Position numbers and translations under genes: made by a program. From contig NZ_SJPW01000001.1 of the NCBI RefSeq assembly GCF_007860125.1, forward strand, positions 1,140,104-1,204,103: 64,000 nucleotides of DNA, in the 5' to 3' direction. How positions within the stretch are numbered: position 1 is the stretch's first letter; each line of letters begins with the position of its first letter. Source of the DNA: Rubripirellula tenax. GTDB taxonomy: Bacteria > Planctomycetota > Planctomycetia > Pirellulales > Pirellulaceae. Shown here in pieces: positions 45,715 through 53,930 of the stretch. Below the pieces are notes generated by a model that saw only the letters and a list, made by a program, of their open reading frames with translations, was not told the origin of the DNA and searched no databases.

Positions 45715-47130
45715 TTAGATGTTGTTGATTGGGAAGCTCGCCAGGTACTCTTCTGGCTTGTCCGGATCAAACTCCTTGCCCATGATGATGTGCTTCTTGT
45801 ATGTCTCCTTGCGGTCCGCGTACCCCATCTCTTTGGCAAGCTCGTTGCACTTCGTTGCCAAGTAGACTTCTTCGGCGATCGCCTTGTAGTCAAACTCCGT
45901 GTCCACGTGCTTCCAACGCTTCATCTGGGTGAGAATCCAGATCGCCATGGAGTGCCACGGCATGGGGTCAAAGTCGATTCGGTCAGGATCGTTTCCAATC
46001 CCTCCTTTCCCGTCGGCGTATTTGCCAGTGAGCACTTGTTCAAGCACCGTGACAGGCTGGTTCAAGTAATTCCGCGGGGCGATCGCTGATGCGATTTCCT
46101 TTCGGTTCTCACTTGCCGAAGCGTAAGCGGTTGCATCGACGATGGACTTGAACAACGCCAAGAATGTGTTGGGATGTGTGTTGGCAAACTCCTGTGAGAT
46201 CGCGAAGGCACAGCAAGGGTGACCTTCCCAAATCTCTTTCGAGAGTTTGAACAGGAACCCAGCATTCTCGTACACAGCTCGTTGGTTAAACGGATCGGGC
46301 GCGAGATAGCCATCCACGTTACCAGCCTTCAGGTTGGCAACCATTTCTGGTGGCGGTACGACACGGATCTGAACATCCTTGTCAGGATGAAGACCACCTT
46401 CGGCCAGGTAGTAACGCAAAAGGTAATTGTGCATTGAATACTCAAACGGCACACAGAACCGGAAACCCTTCATGTCTTTGGCTTCTTTGACTCCTTTGTG
46501 CTTGTTCGCCAGCGTGATCGCCTGGCCATTGATGTTTTCAATTGCCGGCATATAGAACGGCACCTTCGGCGATCCCGCTCCAAGTGTGATGGACAGCGGC
46601 ATCGGTGAAAGCATGTGAGCCGCGTCGACTTCTTTGGTAATCGCCCAGTCACGAACCATCGCCCAACCACTGGCTCGGCGCACTTTGGCATTGAGTCCGT
46701 GCTTCTCATAGAAACCCATCGGCTCGGCCATGATGATAGGCGTCGCGCAAGTGATGGGAATGAAGCCGATTGAAAGATCTGGCTTTTCGATCTGTCCCAC
46801 TTCCATCGCCATCGCTTTTGCGGTGTCGAACGGGAAGATGTCTTTGACGATACTGGCAACAACACCAGCCCCGGCTGCGGCCAATACTTTTCGACGCGAA
46901 ACATCACTTTGACCGAAGACGGCTTTCACGACCGCTGTCTCGATCGCTTGGCTCATCGCGTCTTCGGATGACATGCTCGGGGCATCGACTTCGTCTCTCG
47001 TATTTTTGTCGCCCGCACTTGCGGTGTGTTCGCAGGTTTCGTCTGCGGCATGAACGTGTCCACATCCTGCATGATGCTGATGTTCCAATGATTTGTTGGG
47101 ATCGAACGGATCGCGGTTGAAAATACTCAT
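45715..47130 (-). CDS. cynA: cyanate/nitrate-type substrate-binding protein with His-rich N-terminus
   Basis: 471 residues from the ATG at 47130 (MSIFNRDPFD). The domain from about 115 to the end is NrtA/CynA-like: IGFIPITCATPIIMAEPMGFYEKHGL, LSPMPLSITLG, and GYLAPDPFNQRAVYENAGF. Before it are a His/Cys-rich stretch (HQHHAGCGHVHAADETCEH, about 19-37) and a Tat-like signal SRRKVLAAAGAGVVAS (about 84), some 75 residues further in than usual. The protein should sit at the outer face of the cytoplasmic membrane. The His-rich tail may bind metal before export. It heads the operon behind the sigma-54 promoter. Confidence 0.88.
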   Translation of the reverse strand: MSIFNRDPFDPNKSLEHQHHAGCGHVHAADETCEHTASAGDKNTRDEVDAPSMSSEDAMSQAIETAVVKAVFGQSDVSRRKVLAAAGAGVVASIVKDIFPFDTAKAMAMEVGQIEKPDLSIGFIPITCATPIIMAEPMGFYEKHGLNAKVRRASGWAMVRDWAITKEVDAAHMLSPMPLSITLGAGSPKVPFYMPAIENINGQAITLANKHKGVKEAKDMKGFRFCVPFEYSMHNYLLRYYLAEGGLHPDKDVQIRVVPPPEMVANLKAGNVDGYLAPDPFNQRAVYENAGFLFKLSKEIWEGHPCCAFAISQEFANTHPNTFLALFKSIVDATAYASASENRKEIASAIAPRNYLNQPVTVLEQVLTGKYADGKGGIGNDPDRIDFDPMPWHSMAIWILTQMKRWKHVDTEFDYKAIAEEVYLATKCNELAKEMGYADRKETYKKHIIMGKEFDPDKPEEYLASFPINNI

Positions 47131-47235
47131 AGGATCTACCCTAGGGTGGCTTGGAGGCTGCCGCAGGAACACTACCTGGGCGGACGACAGACCGAAGGGT
47201 CCGACGTGAGAAAGCGAAACAACGACGCGCTCGCC

Positions 47236-47270
47236 AAAAGAGCTGTTCAAAACACCCAGTGCTTTACAGC
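47236..47270 (-). promoter_or_regulatory. leader hairpin with U-rich tail in the cyanate operon
   Basis: On the minus strand the stem GCTGTAAAGCAC pairs with GTGTTTT and ACAGC around a TGG loop with a two-base bulge, followed by TCTTTT. It begins about four bases after the predicted sigma-54 transcription start. It is a candidate target for the ANTAR protein or an attenuator. A smaller hairpin CGGACC-CTTC-GGTCTG lies further down the leader. Confidence 0.5.
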
Positions 47271-47284
47271 CGAGTCTGGTTGAT

Positions 47285-47300
47285 TGCAAAGGCCGTGCCA
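47285..47300 (-). promoter_or_regulatory. consensus sigma-54 promoter of the cyanate operon
   Basis: On the minus strand TGGCACGGCCTTTGCA matches TGGCACG-N4-TTGCA completely, with GG and GC ten bases apart. The start is predicted near 47274, leaving a leader of about 144 bases. Upstream, TGCACCGGATGCA (47435-47447) and AATTGC...GCAATT (47369-47389) are possible enhancer sites for an NtrC-type activator. Confidence 0.85.
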
Positions 47301-47453
47301 GAACATTGTCCCCCACAAGAGATCTGATGCCTCACGACGTGAAACTCAGCTGTTTCAGGGCAAGAGATAATTGCTGCAATTGTGCAATTCCTGAGTTGGC
47401 CGGTCGAGTTTAACATTTGACTGCTCAAATCAATTGCATCCGGTGCACTATGC

Positions 47454-47819
47454 GTGAGCAGAGACGCTTCGGTGCGCTTAAGATTAATCGAACCACTTAA
47501 GGGCTGGACGTTTCAAACGCTGTTTAACTTGAATGCCATCGCGAAGAAGGAGATCACAATAAAGGCATACGGATGCACTGCCCCAGAGCGATCGATGGTG
47601 GAGCAGGCGATCGAAGGTTGGGAAACATTCGCTAAGTCCAAAGAACAGTTCGCACGCGAGACACTTGTCACGCCGGCGGCTGTGGAAGTGATCCCCGAGT
47701 TTCTTTTGCGAGGGACTCACAGGCTCGATGCACGAAGCTCCGACTGCAATGAATCCGAGAAACTCTCGCGCCGACTTGCTGATTCACTCAAGGAACATTT
47801 GGTTTGTGTTCAGCGGTGA
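47454..47819 (+). CDS. possible hypothetical protein
   Basis: An open frame of 121 codons from a GTG. The composition (VRLRLIEPLKGWTFQTLFNLNAIAKKE, ERSMVEQAIEGWETFAKSKEQFARE) looks reasonable for a protein, but I see no family, no clear ribosome-binding site and no neighbour logic. It may be another fragment in a decayed stretch near the tRNA. Confidence 0.3.
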   Translation: MSRDASVRLRLIEPLKGWTFQTLFNLNAIAKKEITIKAYGCTAPERSMVEQAIEGWETFAKSKEQFARETLVTPAAVEVIPEFLLRGTHRLDARSSDCNESEKLSRRLADSLKEHLVCVQR

Positions 47820-47826
47820 ATCTGAG

Positions 47827-48009
47827 TCACTGGCGGCAGGGAACGGAGCCCGCCGGCATCCACTCTCCTGTAAGTCGGTGGTACTTGTCGTGGCTAGCTT
47901 CATTGCCGAACTTTGCGAGGTAGTGCTCCTTTCCTCCACGCTCAACGACGGCATAGGCACCAGCCTTCCGTCTTTCCTTCCGATACTTTGATAGGGAGCT
48001 TCTGCCCAT
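47827..48009 (-). pseudogene. N-terminal fragment of an integrase-like protein
   Basis: 60 codons: SLSKYRKERRKAGAYAVV, GGKEHYLAKFGNEASHDKYH and RLTGEWMPAG follow the pattern of the N-terminal domain found on planctomycete tyrosine recombinases (KYRKH...SGQA-V-GKDYYLG-YGS-AS--EYDRLI-EWLA). The catalytic domain is absent. It lies 235 bases from the 3' end of a tRNA-Asp gene, a usual place for integrative elements. I read it as the residue of a lost island; the match is from memory. Confidence 0.55.
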
Positions 48010-48194
48010 GTTGGACGAACCCTATTTTGAGCACGTACCTTTCCGCAAGACTGTTGGTTCGTTCGATAACTGGGAAAGAGAAAATGACTCACTGAGAAGC
48101 TTCCCGCATGACCTCAAATTCGGCGGCCACGTCACCAACCCGGTACTGCACCGGTTTTGACCAATTGGCAAGAACGTTCCACACTGACGCCAGG

Positions 48195-48233
48195 GGAAAA
48201 GAAAAGCCTCGGAAATATGAAATTTCAGAGGCT
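48195..48233 (-). terminator. terminator after tRNA-Asp
   Basis: On the minus strand AAGCCTC and GAGGCTT form a 7-bp stem, extended by GAAAT/ATTTC, followed by TTCTTTT. It lies 11 bases after the tRNA 3' end. Confidence 0.8.
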
Positions 48234-48243
48234 TGAGTCGAAG

Positions 48244-48317
48244 CGACGCGGACGGGACTCGAACCCGCAACCTCCGGATCGACAGTCCGGGGCTCTAACC
48301 AATTGAGCTACCGCGCC
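48244..48317 (-). tRNA. tRNA-Asp (anticodon GTC)
   Basis: 74 bases. The acceptor arm GGCGCGG pairs with CCGCGTC, D-loop AGCTCAATTGGTTAGAGC, anticodon loop CTGTCGA with GTC, T-loop GTTCGAGTCC, discriminator G. The CCA end is not encoded. Confidence 0.96.
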
Positions 48318-48616
48318 GTGGCGAATTCACTTGCGTGGATCGCCTTGGCTTTTTGAGTTGTTGTGCGGGAATTATATCGGCCGTCGCGAGGCTCGCAAGT
48401 GCTGCAACGACTCAATTGACGGTTGTTACGAAGGTTCCGGTTTTTCGGGGTTCCAATGCGTGAAAGACGGTCAATTTTGCGGGCTTTTCGCCTTCCAACC
48501 CAAAGTCAGCGACCTAACTTTTGGCACAAAGACGTTGTGGAAGCAAAATTTGTTTTCAACACACATCCCTTTTTGCTTCCCCCCCTGACATCGAACCCGA
48601 TCTCCGAAAGAGTTCC

Positions 48617-48784
48617 ATGATTATCGAACTTCTGGCTTTTTCGCTCACAACGTGGTTCTTCGACGCCTGGACCGAACTGGTTCGCTACTTCAATACGATG
48701 AATACCTGGCAGTGGGGCATCGTGTCGGCATCTTCGGTCGCTTTCGGCTTCCTCTGTCTCCGCGGACACAAGATCCGCGACTGA
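48617..48784 (+). CDS. small membrane protein
   Basis: 55 residues from the ATG at 48617 (MIIELLAFSLTTWFFDAW). One or two hydrophobic helices (LLAFSLTTWFF, WGIVSASSVAFGFLCLRG) and a basic end (GHKIRD). A coding role is supported by sensible composition and a position of its own between tRNA-Asp and the next gene. No family known. Confidence 0.55.
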   Translation: MIIELLAFSLTTWFFDAWTELVRYFNTMNTWQWGIVSASSVAFGFLCLRGHKIRD

Positions 48785-48918
48785 TCCCGTTTTCGCGTTG
48801 TCATCGTTCTCTTTCAAGGATCGGTTCATCGCTCAGTTTCGACGCGCGCTTTAGTTGCGTGGTGAGGGTCCGCCGGTATCATGGGTAAATCTGCCCAAGA
48901 GACTCTAGGAGCCCTCCG

Positions 48919-49245
48919 ATGCCATTGTTCGAAATCGAAACCGAAGCCCACATCATCATCACCTGGGCTGACTCCGAAGACGAAGCCCGCGATGTGGTTT
49001 CTGACGCTTACCCGCACGACGAAGTGCTGCGACTGACCAAACGACCTCGCGATACATGGGTCATCAGCAAAGGCGTCCTAGGTTTGACCACCACGAAGGT
49101 CGACCCGTGTTTGGTCGCCCGCGATTGCCTGAGTCGCTCGGCGGGCGACAAGGTCAACGCGATCCGTTTGTATCGCATGGAGACGGGCAGCGATCTTGAA
49201 AATGCTCGCAAGGCCATCGAATCGAACATGGTCATCGGTTGGTAG
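48919..49245 (+). CDS. small protein with L7/L12-C-terminal-like segment
   Basis: 108 residues. The N-terminal half (MPLFEIETEAHIIITWADSEDEARDVV) is an alpha/beta module. The C-terminal part, NAIRLYRMETGSDLENARKAIES, resembles the helix-turn region of ribosomal protein L7/L12 C-terminal domains (IKxxREVTGLGLKEAK). Such domains appear in small planctomycete proteins of unknown role. An inverted repeat follows at 49252-49355. Confidence 0.7.
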   Translation: MPLFEIETEAHIIITWADSEDEARDVVSDAYPHDEVLRLTKRPRDTWVISKGVLGLTTTKVDPCLVARDCLSRSAGDKVNAIRLYRMETGSDLENARKAIESNMVIGW

Positions 49246-49251
49246 GAATGG

Positions 49252-49355
49252 GTTTTAGGCGTTAGCGATTAGGTTTTAGAATTCAGGAACGAAAAGAGCG
49301 CTGATGCACCAATCTCATCTTTTCTTAGAACCTGATCGCTAGCGCCTAACATCTA
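49252..49355. repeat. long imperfect inverted repeat
   Basis: The left arm TTAGGCGTTAGCGATTAGG and the right arm, read in reverse, TTAGGCGCTAGCGATCAGG differ at two transitions. The loop is about 45 bases. It separates two same-strand genes. Confidence 0.75.
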
Positions 49356-49366
49356 CTGACCGCCCT

Positions 49367-51820
49367 ATGCCGCGTTTTTCACTCCTTCTCGCGATGCTGT
49401 TTGTGCCCTTGATCGTCGGGTGCGAAGGATGCCGTCGTGATCCGCTTGCGGACAAAGACAAAAGCGAAGAAGAGATTCCCGTCGACGCGTTCACGACGCT
49501 CTCACCGGATCCGTTTCCCAGCGCAGGCTTGTTGTCCGAAGGCGGCGCGCCGGCCGGCCGTGCGGTGAAACCTGGGCACTGGATCACTTCGTCGATTTCG
49601 ATCCGAAGCAACCAAGATGACTCGCGCGGCGAAATGGTCTCTCGCGCCGAAGCGGGAGGTGTGAATTTTAATACCGGCGAATCAAGTTCCCGCGATGCAG
49701 CGGTCTCGATCCCCAATTCGCGTCCCGTCGTTTTGCCCAAAGGCCAGATGCGACGATTCGACTATCGGATCCTGTTGCCCACAACCGGCGGTGGCGATCG
49801 GAATCGGTGCGTGATGGGAGGCAAGTTCATTCCCAGCGACCGCGCCGTTTCGATCGAGATTCCGCCGATGCCATTCGTGGCGATGGAGCCCGAAGAATAC
49901 TTCATGGTGGTGCTGACCAATCGGCCCGAACGGTTTACCAAAATACGCAAAGCCGATTGGATCAAACCGTTTCGCTCGGAATTCGATTTCCCGATCAATG
50001 GCGCGAACTATCGAGTCATCATTGCATCGACCACAGATATCTTGCCGCTGGCGGAAACGATGCTGGACTGGACCAACACGGCGGTCGTGATTTGGGACGA
50101 CGTCGGCGACGACGTGCTGACGCCCGATCAACGAACGGCCATGTCCGATTGGATTCGGTTCGGCGGTCAATTGATCATCAACGGGCCTGACGCGTCGGAT
50201 GCGGTTGCGCGTGGCAGTCTCAGCGATGTGCTGGCGTTCAAGCCGACGGGCAACGTCGAACTGGACATCGCGGCGGGCGAGACTCTATTAACGCAGTGGC
50301 AAGTGCCGACCGATGCGAGTACGGCGCAGCAGATCGCATTGTTAAAAGCCAAATCGGGCCGCGTCGGTGTCGCCGGGCCGGTCGTCGATGGAGCCGCGGC
50401 GCTGAAGGACTCGGCCGGGCTGGTCGTCCGCCGACAAATGGGCCGCGGCTTGGTCACGCAGACTCGCTTTGATCTGACGAGTGATTGGATCGTCGACTGG
50501 GAGTCTTACGACAGCTTTTTCAATAACGCCATTCTGAATCGCCCGCACCGCAACTATTCCCGTGCCGGCACGGATGCGGAAACCGGCGTCGATTCGGTGA
50601 GACAGTTTCATATCGCAAACGGTTCATCATCGGCCGAGGCATCGATGAACACGACATTTCGCATCGCATCGCGCGACGCACTTCTTCGCGCGACGGGCGG
50701 CTTCGAGCCGGACCAAACGCCGGCCCATTCACGTGACGAAAGCGAATCGACATCGAAACTCGCTGCGATTGATGCGTATACCCGAACCGACGGGGCGACC
50801 GGGATCGGCGGATGGAAGGACACCAGTGATCTGATCAGCGTGTGTGATACCGTGCTGCGCAGCGAGTCGGGAATTGAAATCCCGCCGAGTGCATTGGTGG
50901 TTCGCTCGCTGGGCTATTACCTGTTGATCCTGGTGCCGTTGAACTTCATCGTCTTTCGGCTGATGGGGCGACTGGAGTATGCCTGGCTGGCGGTACCCTT
51001 CATCGCCATCGGTGGCGCGGTGTGGGTGGCGCGGGCAGCCCGCTTGGACATCGGTTTTGCGCGCAGCCAAACCGAATTGGCGCTGTTGGAGATCCAGCCG
51101 AATTATCCGCGCGCTCACTTGACGCGTGTCGACGCTATCTACAACTCGCTGTCGAGCACCTATCGATTCAACTTTAGCGCGATCGATGGATGCGCCGCGC
51201 CGATGCGAAACGGTCTGTCCCCGTCCGGATCGGGAACGCCCATGTTCAACACGTCGTTCAACGAAGGCCCTTCGTTGACCGGATTCTCCGTCGGAAGCAA
51301 CCAGGTTCGGATGCTACATGCCGAACAGATCGTCGATGTCGGCGGTGCGATCGAGATAGATTCGGATGGCAAGTTGGTGAACGGAACGTCGCTCGAAATT
51401 TCGGATGCTTTCGTTGTCGAAAAGTCAGAAGACGGATTCGTTCGCGTCGCGGTCGTGGGGTTGGTGGGCCCGTCGGCACAGATCGGGATCCGTTTCCGCG
51501 ATTCGTCCGAGGTCAACGTCAGCGACGAGTTGCCGATGCAGACGGCAAAGTTGATTCGCAGGCTAGCCGCCCCGTCTGCGATGCCCAACGGCGAGACTCG
51601 ATTGGTCGGTCGTGTCGGCGCGGCCATCGATGGAATGAACGTGCTTCCGAAGGCAAACCAAGTGACCGCACAAACGATCGTCCTGGCGTATCTGCGACAC
51701 GCACCGTACCGTTCCAGTCGCCCCGACCTGAACTTAAAATCCGACGTCAGCCCGCAATACCGATCGACAACGGACATCAATGCGTCAAAAGACGCGTCCG
51801 ATTCTGACGTAGAACTTTGA
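49367..51820 (+). CDS. lipoprotein with DUF4350-like domain, ABC-export partner
   Basis: 817 residues. Lipobox LIVGC at about 15-19. The central part (VIIASTTDILPLAETMLDWTN, DDVLTPDQRTAMSDWIRFGGQLIING) is a class I glutamine-amidotransferase-like fold often found in DUF4350/GldG-type proteins. Near 535-570 lie two hydrophobic stretches (YYLLILVPLNFIVFRLMG, YAWLAVPFIAIGGAVWVA). The gene lies 28 bases before an ABC ATPase, so a role in a transport or gliding-type complex is inferred. Confidence 0.75.
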   Translation: MPRFSLLLAMLFVPLIVGCEGCRRDPLADKDKSEEEIPVDAFTTLSPDPFPSAGLLSEGGAPAGRAVKPGHWITSSISIRSNQDDSRGEMVSRAEAGGVNFNTGESSSRDAAVSIPNSRPVVLPKGQMRRFDYRILLPTTGGGDRNRCVMGGKFIPSDRAVSIEIPPMPFVAMEPEEYFMVVLTNRPERFTKIRKADWIKPFRSEFDFPINGANYRVIIASTTDILPLAETMLDWTNTAVVIWDDVGDDVLTPDQRTAMSDWIRFGGQLIINGPDASDAVARGSLSDVLAFKPTGNVELDIAAGETLLTQWQVPTDASTAQQIALLKAKSGRVGVAGPVVDGAAALKDSAGLVVRRQMGRGLVTQTRFDLTSDWIVDWESYDSFFNNAILNRPHRNYSRAGTDAETGVDSVRQFHIANGSSSAEASMNTTFRIASRDALLRATGGFEPDQTPAHSRDESESTSKLAAIDAYTRTDGATGIGGWKDTSDLISVCDTVLRSESGIEIPPSALVVRSLGYYLLILVPLNFIVFRLMGRLEYAWLAVPFIAIGGAVWVARAARLDIGFARSQTELALLEIQPNYPRAHLTRVDAIYNSLSSTYRFNFSAIDGCAAPMRNGLSPSGSGTPMFNTSFNEGPSLTGFSVGSNQVRMLHAEQIVDVGGAIEIDSDGKLVNGTSLEISDAFVVEKSEDGFVRVAVVGLVGPSAQIGIRFRDSSEVNVSDELPMQTAKLIRRLAAPSAMPNGETRLVGRVGAAIDGMNVLPKANQVTAQTIVLAYLRHAPYRSSRPDLNLKSDVSPQYRSTTDINASKDASDSDVEL

Positions 51821-51848
51821 ACCACCGATCCACTCGTCGAGACCCAAC

Positions 51849-52790
51849 ATGATCACGCTTCGCGGATTCGGAAAAGACTACGGTGACTTCTGTGCCGTCG
51901 AAAATATCGATCTTCAAATCGACGCCGGTGAAGTGTTTGGATTCATCGGACCCAACGGAGCCGGCAAAAGCACGACCATCCGATTTCTGGCGACGCTGCT
52001 GCGTGCCAGTCGTGGCAGCGGCACCGTTGCCGGTTGCGATGTGATGGGCGACCCGGTCGGCGTACGTCAGGCAGTCGGATACATGCCCGACAACTTTGGT
52101 GTCTACGACGGGATGCGTGTCTGGGAGTTTCTTGACTTCTTTGCGGTTGCCTATCGAATCGGACGAACGGAGCGCAAGCAGATCATCGACAACGTACTGG
52201 AGTTGTTGGATTTGACGCACAAACGAAGCGACTTCGTCAACGGCTTGTCGCGCGGCATGAAACAGCGACTGTGTTTGGCGAAGACCTTGGTTCACGATCC
52301 GCCGGTATTGATCTTGGATGAACCAGCCAGCGGCTTGGACCCGCGCGCTCGCGTGGAGGTAAAGGCGTTGCTAAAGGAGCTTCGCAAAATGGGCAAAACG
52401 ATCTTGATCAGCAGCCACATTTTGACGGAACTGGCCGACTGCTGTACTTCGATCGGAATCATCGAACGCGGGCAACTGTTGATGCACGGCCCGATCGATA
52501 GCGTGTATCGAAAGATCCGCCGCAATCGCTTGGTGGAGATTCAGTTCATCTCGGGCGAAGATGCTGGCATGTCGATTCTGCGCAGCAGTGAGGCGCTGCG
52601 ATCGCTCGAGGTCTTGCCGGGCCGATCCGACACTAGCCGTGTCGTCGCCGAATTGGAAACCGACGACGAGGGACTTGCCGTTCTGATGGAAACCCTGATC
52701 GCGGCCGGCGTAAGAATGAAATCATTCAATGACCGCGACCCAACGCTAGAAGACGTCTTCATGACCGTCACCAAGGGCCTAGTAACGTAG
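51849..52790 (+). CDS. ABC transporter ATPase (CcmA/GldA type)
   Basis: 313 residues. Walker A GPNGAGKST, Q-loop, signature LSRGMKQRLCLAKT, Walker B VLILDEPASGLD, and H-loop SSHILTEL. A C-terminal part (EIQFISGEDAGMSILRSS...) is typical of multidrug or Nod-type exporters. The permease is not next to it downstream; it may be upstream or elsewhere. It follows the lipoprotein gene in the same direction. Confidence 0.92.
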   Translation: MITLRGFGKDYGDFCAVENIDLQIDAGEVFGFIGPNGAGKSTTIRFLATLLRASRGSGTVAGCDVMGDPVGVRQAVGYMPDNFGVYDGMRVWEFLDFFAVAYRIGRTERKQIIDNVLELLDLTHKRSDFVNGLSRGMKQRLCLAKTLVHDPPVLILDEPASGLDPRARVEVKALLKELRKMGKTILISSHILTELADCCTSIGIIERGQLLMHGPIDSVYRKIRRNRLVEIQFISGEDAGMSILRSSEALRSLEVLPGRSDTSRVVAELETDDEGLAVLMETLIAAGVRMKSFNDRDPTLEDVFMTVTKGLVT

Positions 52791-52792
52791 GA

Positions 52793-52912
52793 GTAGGTGA
52801 CAGGTGTTAGGGGACTTGCTCGGAAATCGCTTCGGCATTCACAGTGCCTAAAATCACACTCCCGTTCGCGGGAGGTTCGGCACCCTTCCTGTTACCTAAA
52901 ACCTTTCCACCG
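52793..52912. repeat. imperfect inverted repeat of AGGTGACAGG type
   Basis: TAGGTGACAGGTGTTAGGG on the left and, in reverse complement, TAGGTAACAGGAAGGG on the right. It starts a few bases after the ABC ATPase stop and overlaps the end of the convergent NHL gene. Related to 30036-30133. Confidence 0.55.
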
Positions 52913-53828
52913 CTTTCTTCGTTTTTCGGTCGAACTGGTAGATCTGTTTTTGTTTTGGATCGGCGACGTAGATCGAATCTTTTGTTGCCGCGATTCCGAC
53001 AGGCCCGACGAGCGGGGCCCCTTCGTACCACTTCTCCGTCTTTCCGTCGGCCGTGAAACGCCAAATCGTTTTGCCGTAGTTGTCGGTCACAAATCCCTCG
53101 TCCCCCGACCAAGCCAAACCGGTTGGAAATTGATACGGCCGGTCGGTGATGACATTGGTGACTTCGCCCGTGGCAACATCGATTTTGACGACTGCATTCG
53201 CGTCGGGCGTCACTGCCCATAGGTTTCCGTCATCATCGAACGCCAGCCCACGTGCGTTCACCCGGGCAACCAATTCGGGCTTCCCGCCTTCGACCGGAAA
53301 TTTGAACGTGGCGCGTTTTTCTGCGTCGCCAACGTACAGCGTCTTCTGATCGGCATCCAAACAAATCGCCATTGGGTTGCCGATGTATCCAGCCGTTAAC
53401 GGAACCAGTTCGGCGCCGGCGGATGCAATTCGATAGATCTCGCGTGTTGGCGAGTCACCCACAAAGATGCCTCCCGTCGGATCGATCGCAATACAGCGGG
53501 GCCGATTCAAGGGATGGCGAAGCAAGTTCGACCCGCGAACAAACAACTCCGTTGTCTCGCCAATCTTCCACACGCCCGGTAAATCCAGATCCACCGCGTA
53601 GATGGATGAGTCCGATTCGTCGACGACCACGCTCAACGGATACTGGGGACTCATTTTTAGATCGACTTCACGCTCCGCCGGACTATCCGCGGTTGCCGTC
53701 GCATCTGCTGCTTTTGCGCCATCTTCGGACACGTCTTGCCCGACAACGCCAACCAACGGCGTCATGGAAAACAGCGTGAAACACGCCCAAGTTTGGCAAG
53801 TTGTACGGATTGAGAAGGTTTTGCTCAT
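52896..53828 (-). CDS. secreted NHL/SMP-30-like beta-propeller protein
   Basis: 310 residues from the ATG at 53828 (MSKTFSIRTT), with a hydrophobic signal region (WACFTLFSMTPLVGVVG). Repeated blades: SVVVDESDSSIYAVDLDLPGVWKI, CIAIDPTGGIFVGDSPTREIYRI, AICLDADQKTLYVGDAEKRATFKF, GLAFDDDGNLWAVTPDANAVVKI and GIAATKDSIYVADPKQKQIYQF. This is a six-blade propeller of the NHL type; a binding or sugar-lactonase role is possible but no catalytic set is seen. Confidence 0.82.
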   Translation of the reverse strand: MSKTFSIRTTCQTWACFTLFSMTPLVGVVGQDVSEDGAKAADATATADSPAEREVDLKMSPQYPLSVVVDESDSSIYAVDLDLPGVWKIGETTELFVRGSNLLRHPLNRPRCIAIDPTGGIFVGDSPTREIYRIASAGAELVPLTAGYIGNPMAICLDADQKTLYVGDAEKRATFKFPVEGGKPELVARVNARGLAFDDDGNLWAVTPDANAVVKIDVATGEVTNVITDRPYQFPTGLAWSGDEGFVTDNYGKTIWRFTADGKTEKWYEGAPLVGPVGIAATKDSIYVADPKQKQIYQFDRKTKKAVERF

Positions 53829-53930
53829 TGTGCTGGTTATTCGGGTCGATAAAGAGAGGGAACAAGATCGGGGACGGATGCGTGCGCATAGCGGCATCCG
53901 TAAACACGAACGCTATCTGAGACGAAAGAT

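Noticed and set aside
48520-48540. Sigma-54-like TTTGGCACAAAGACG
   Set aside because: The -12 GC element is missing at the correct spacing.
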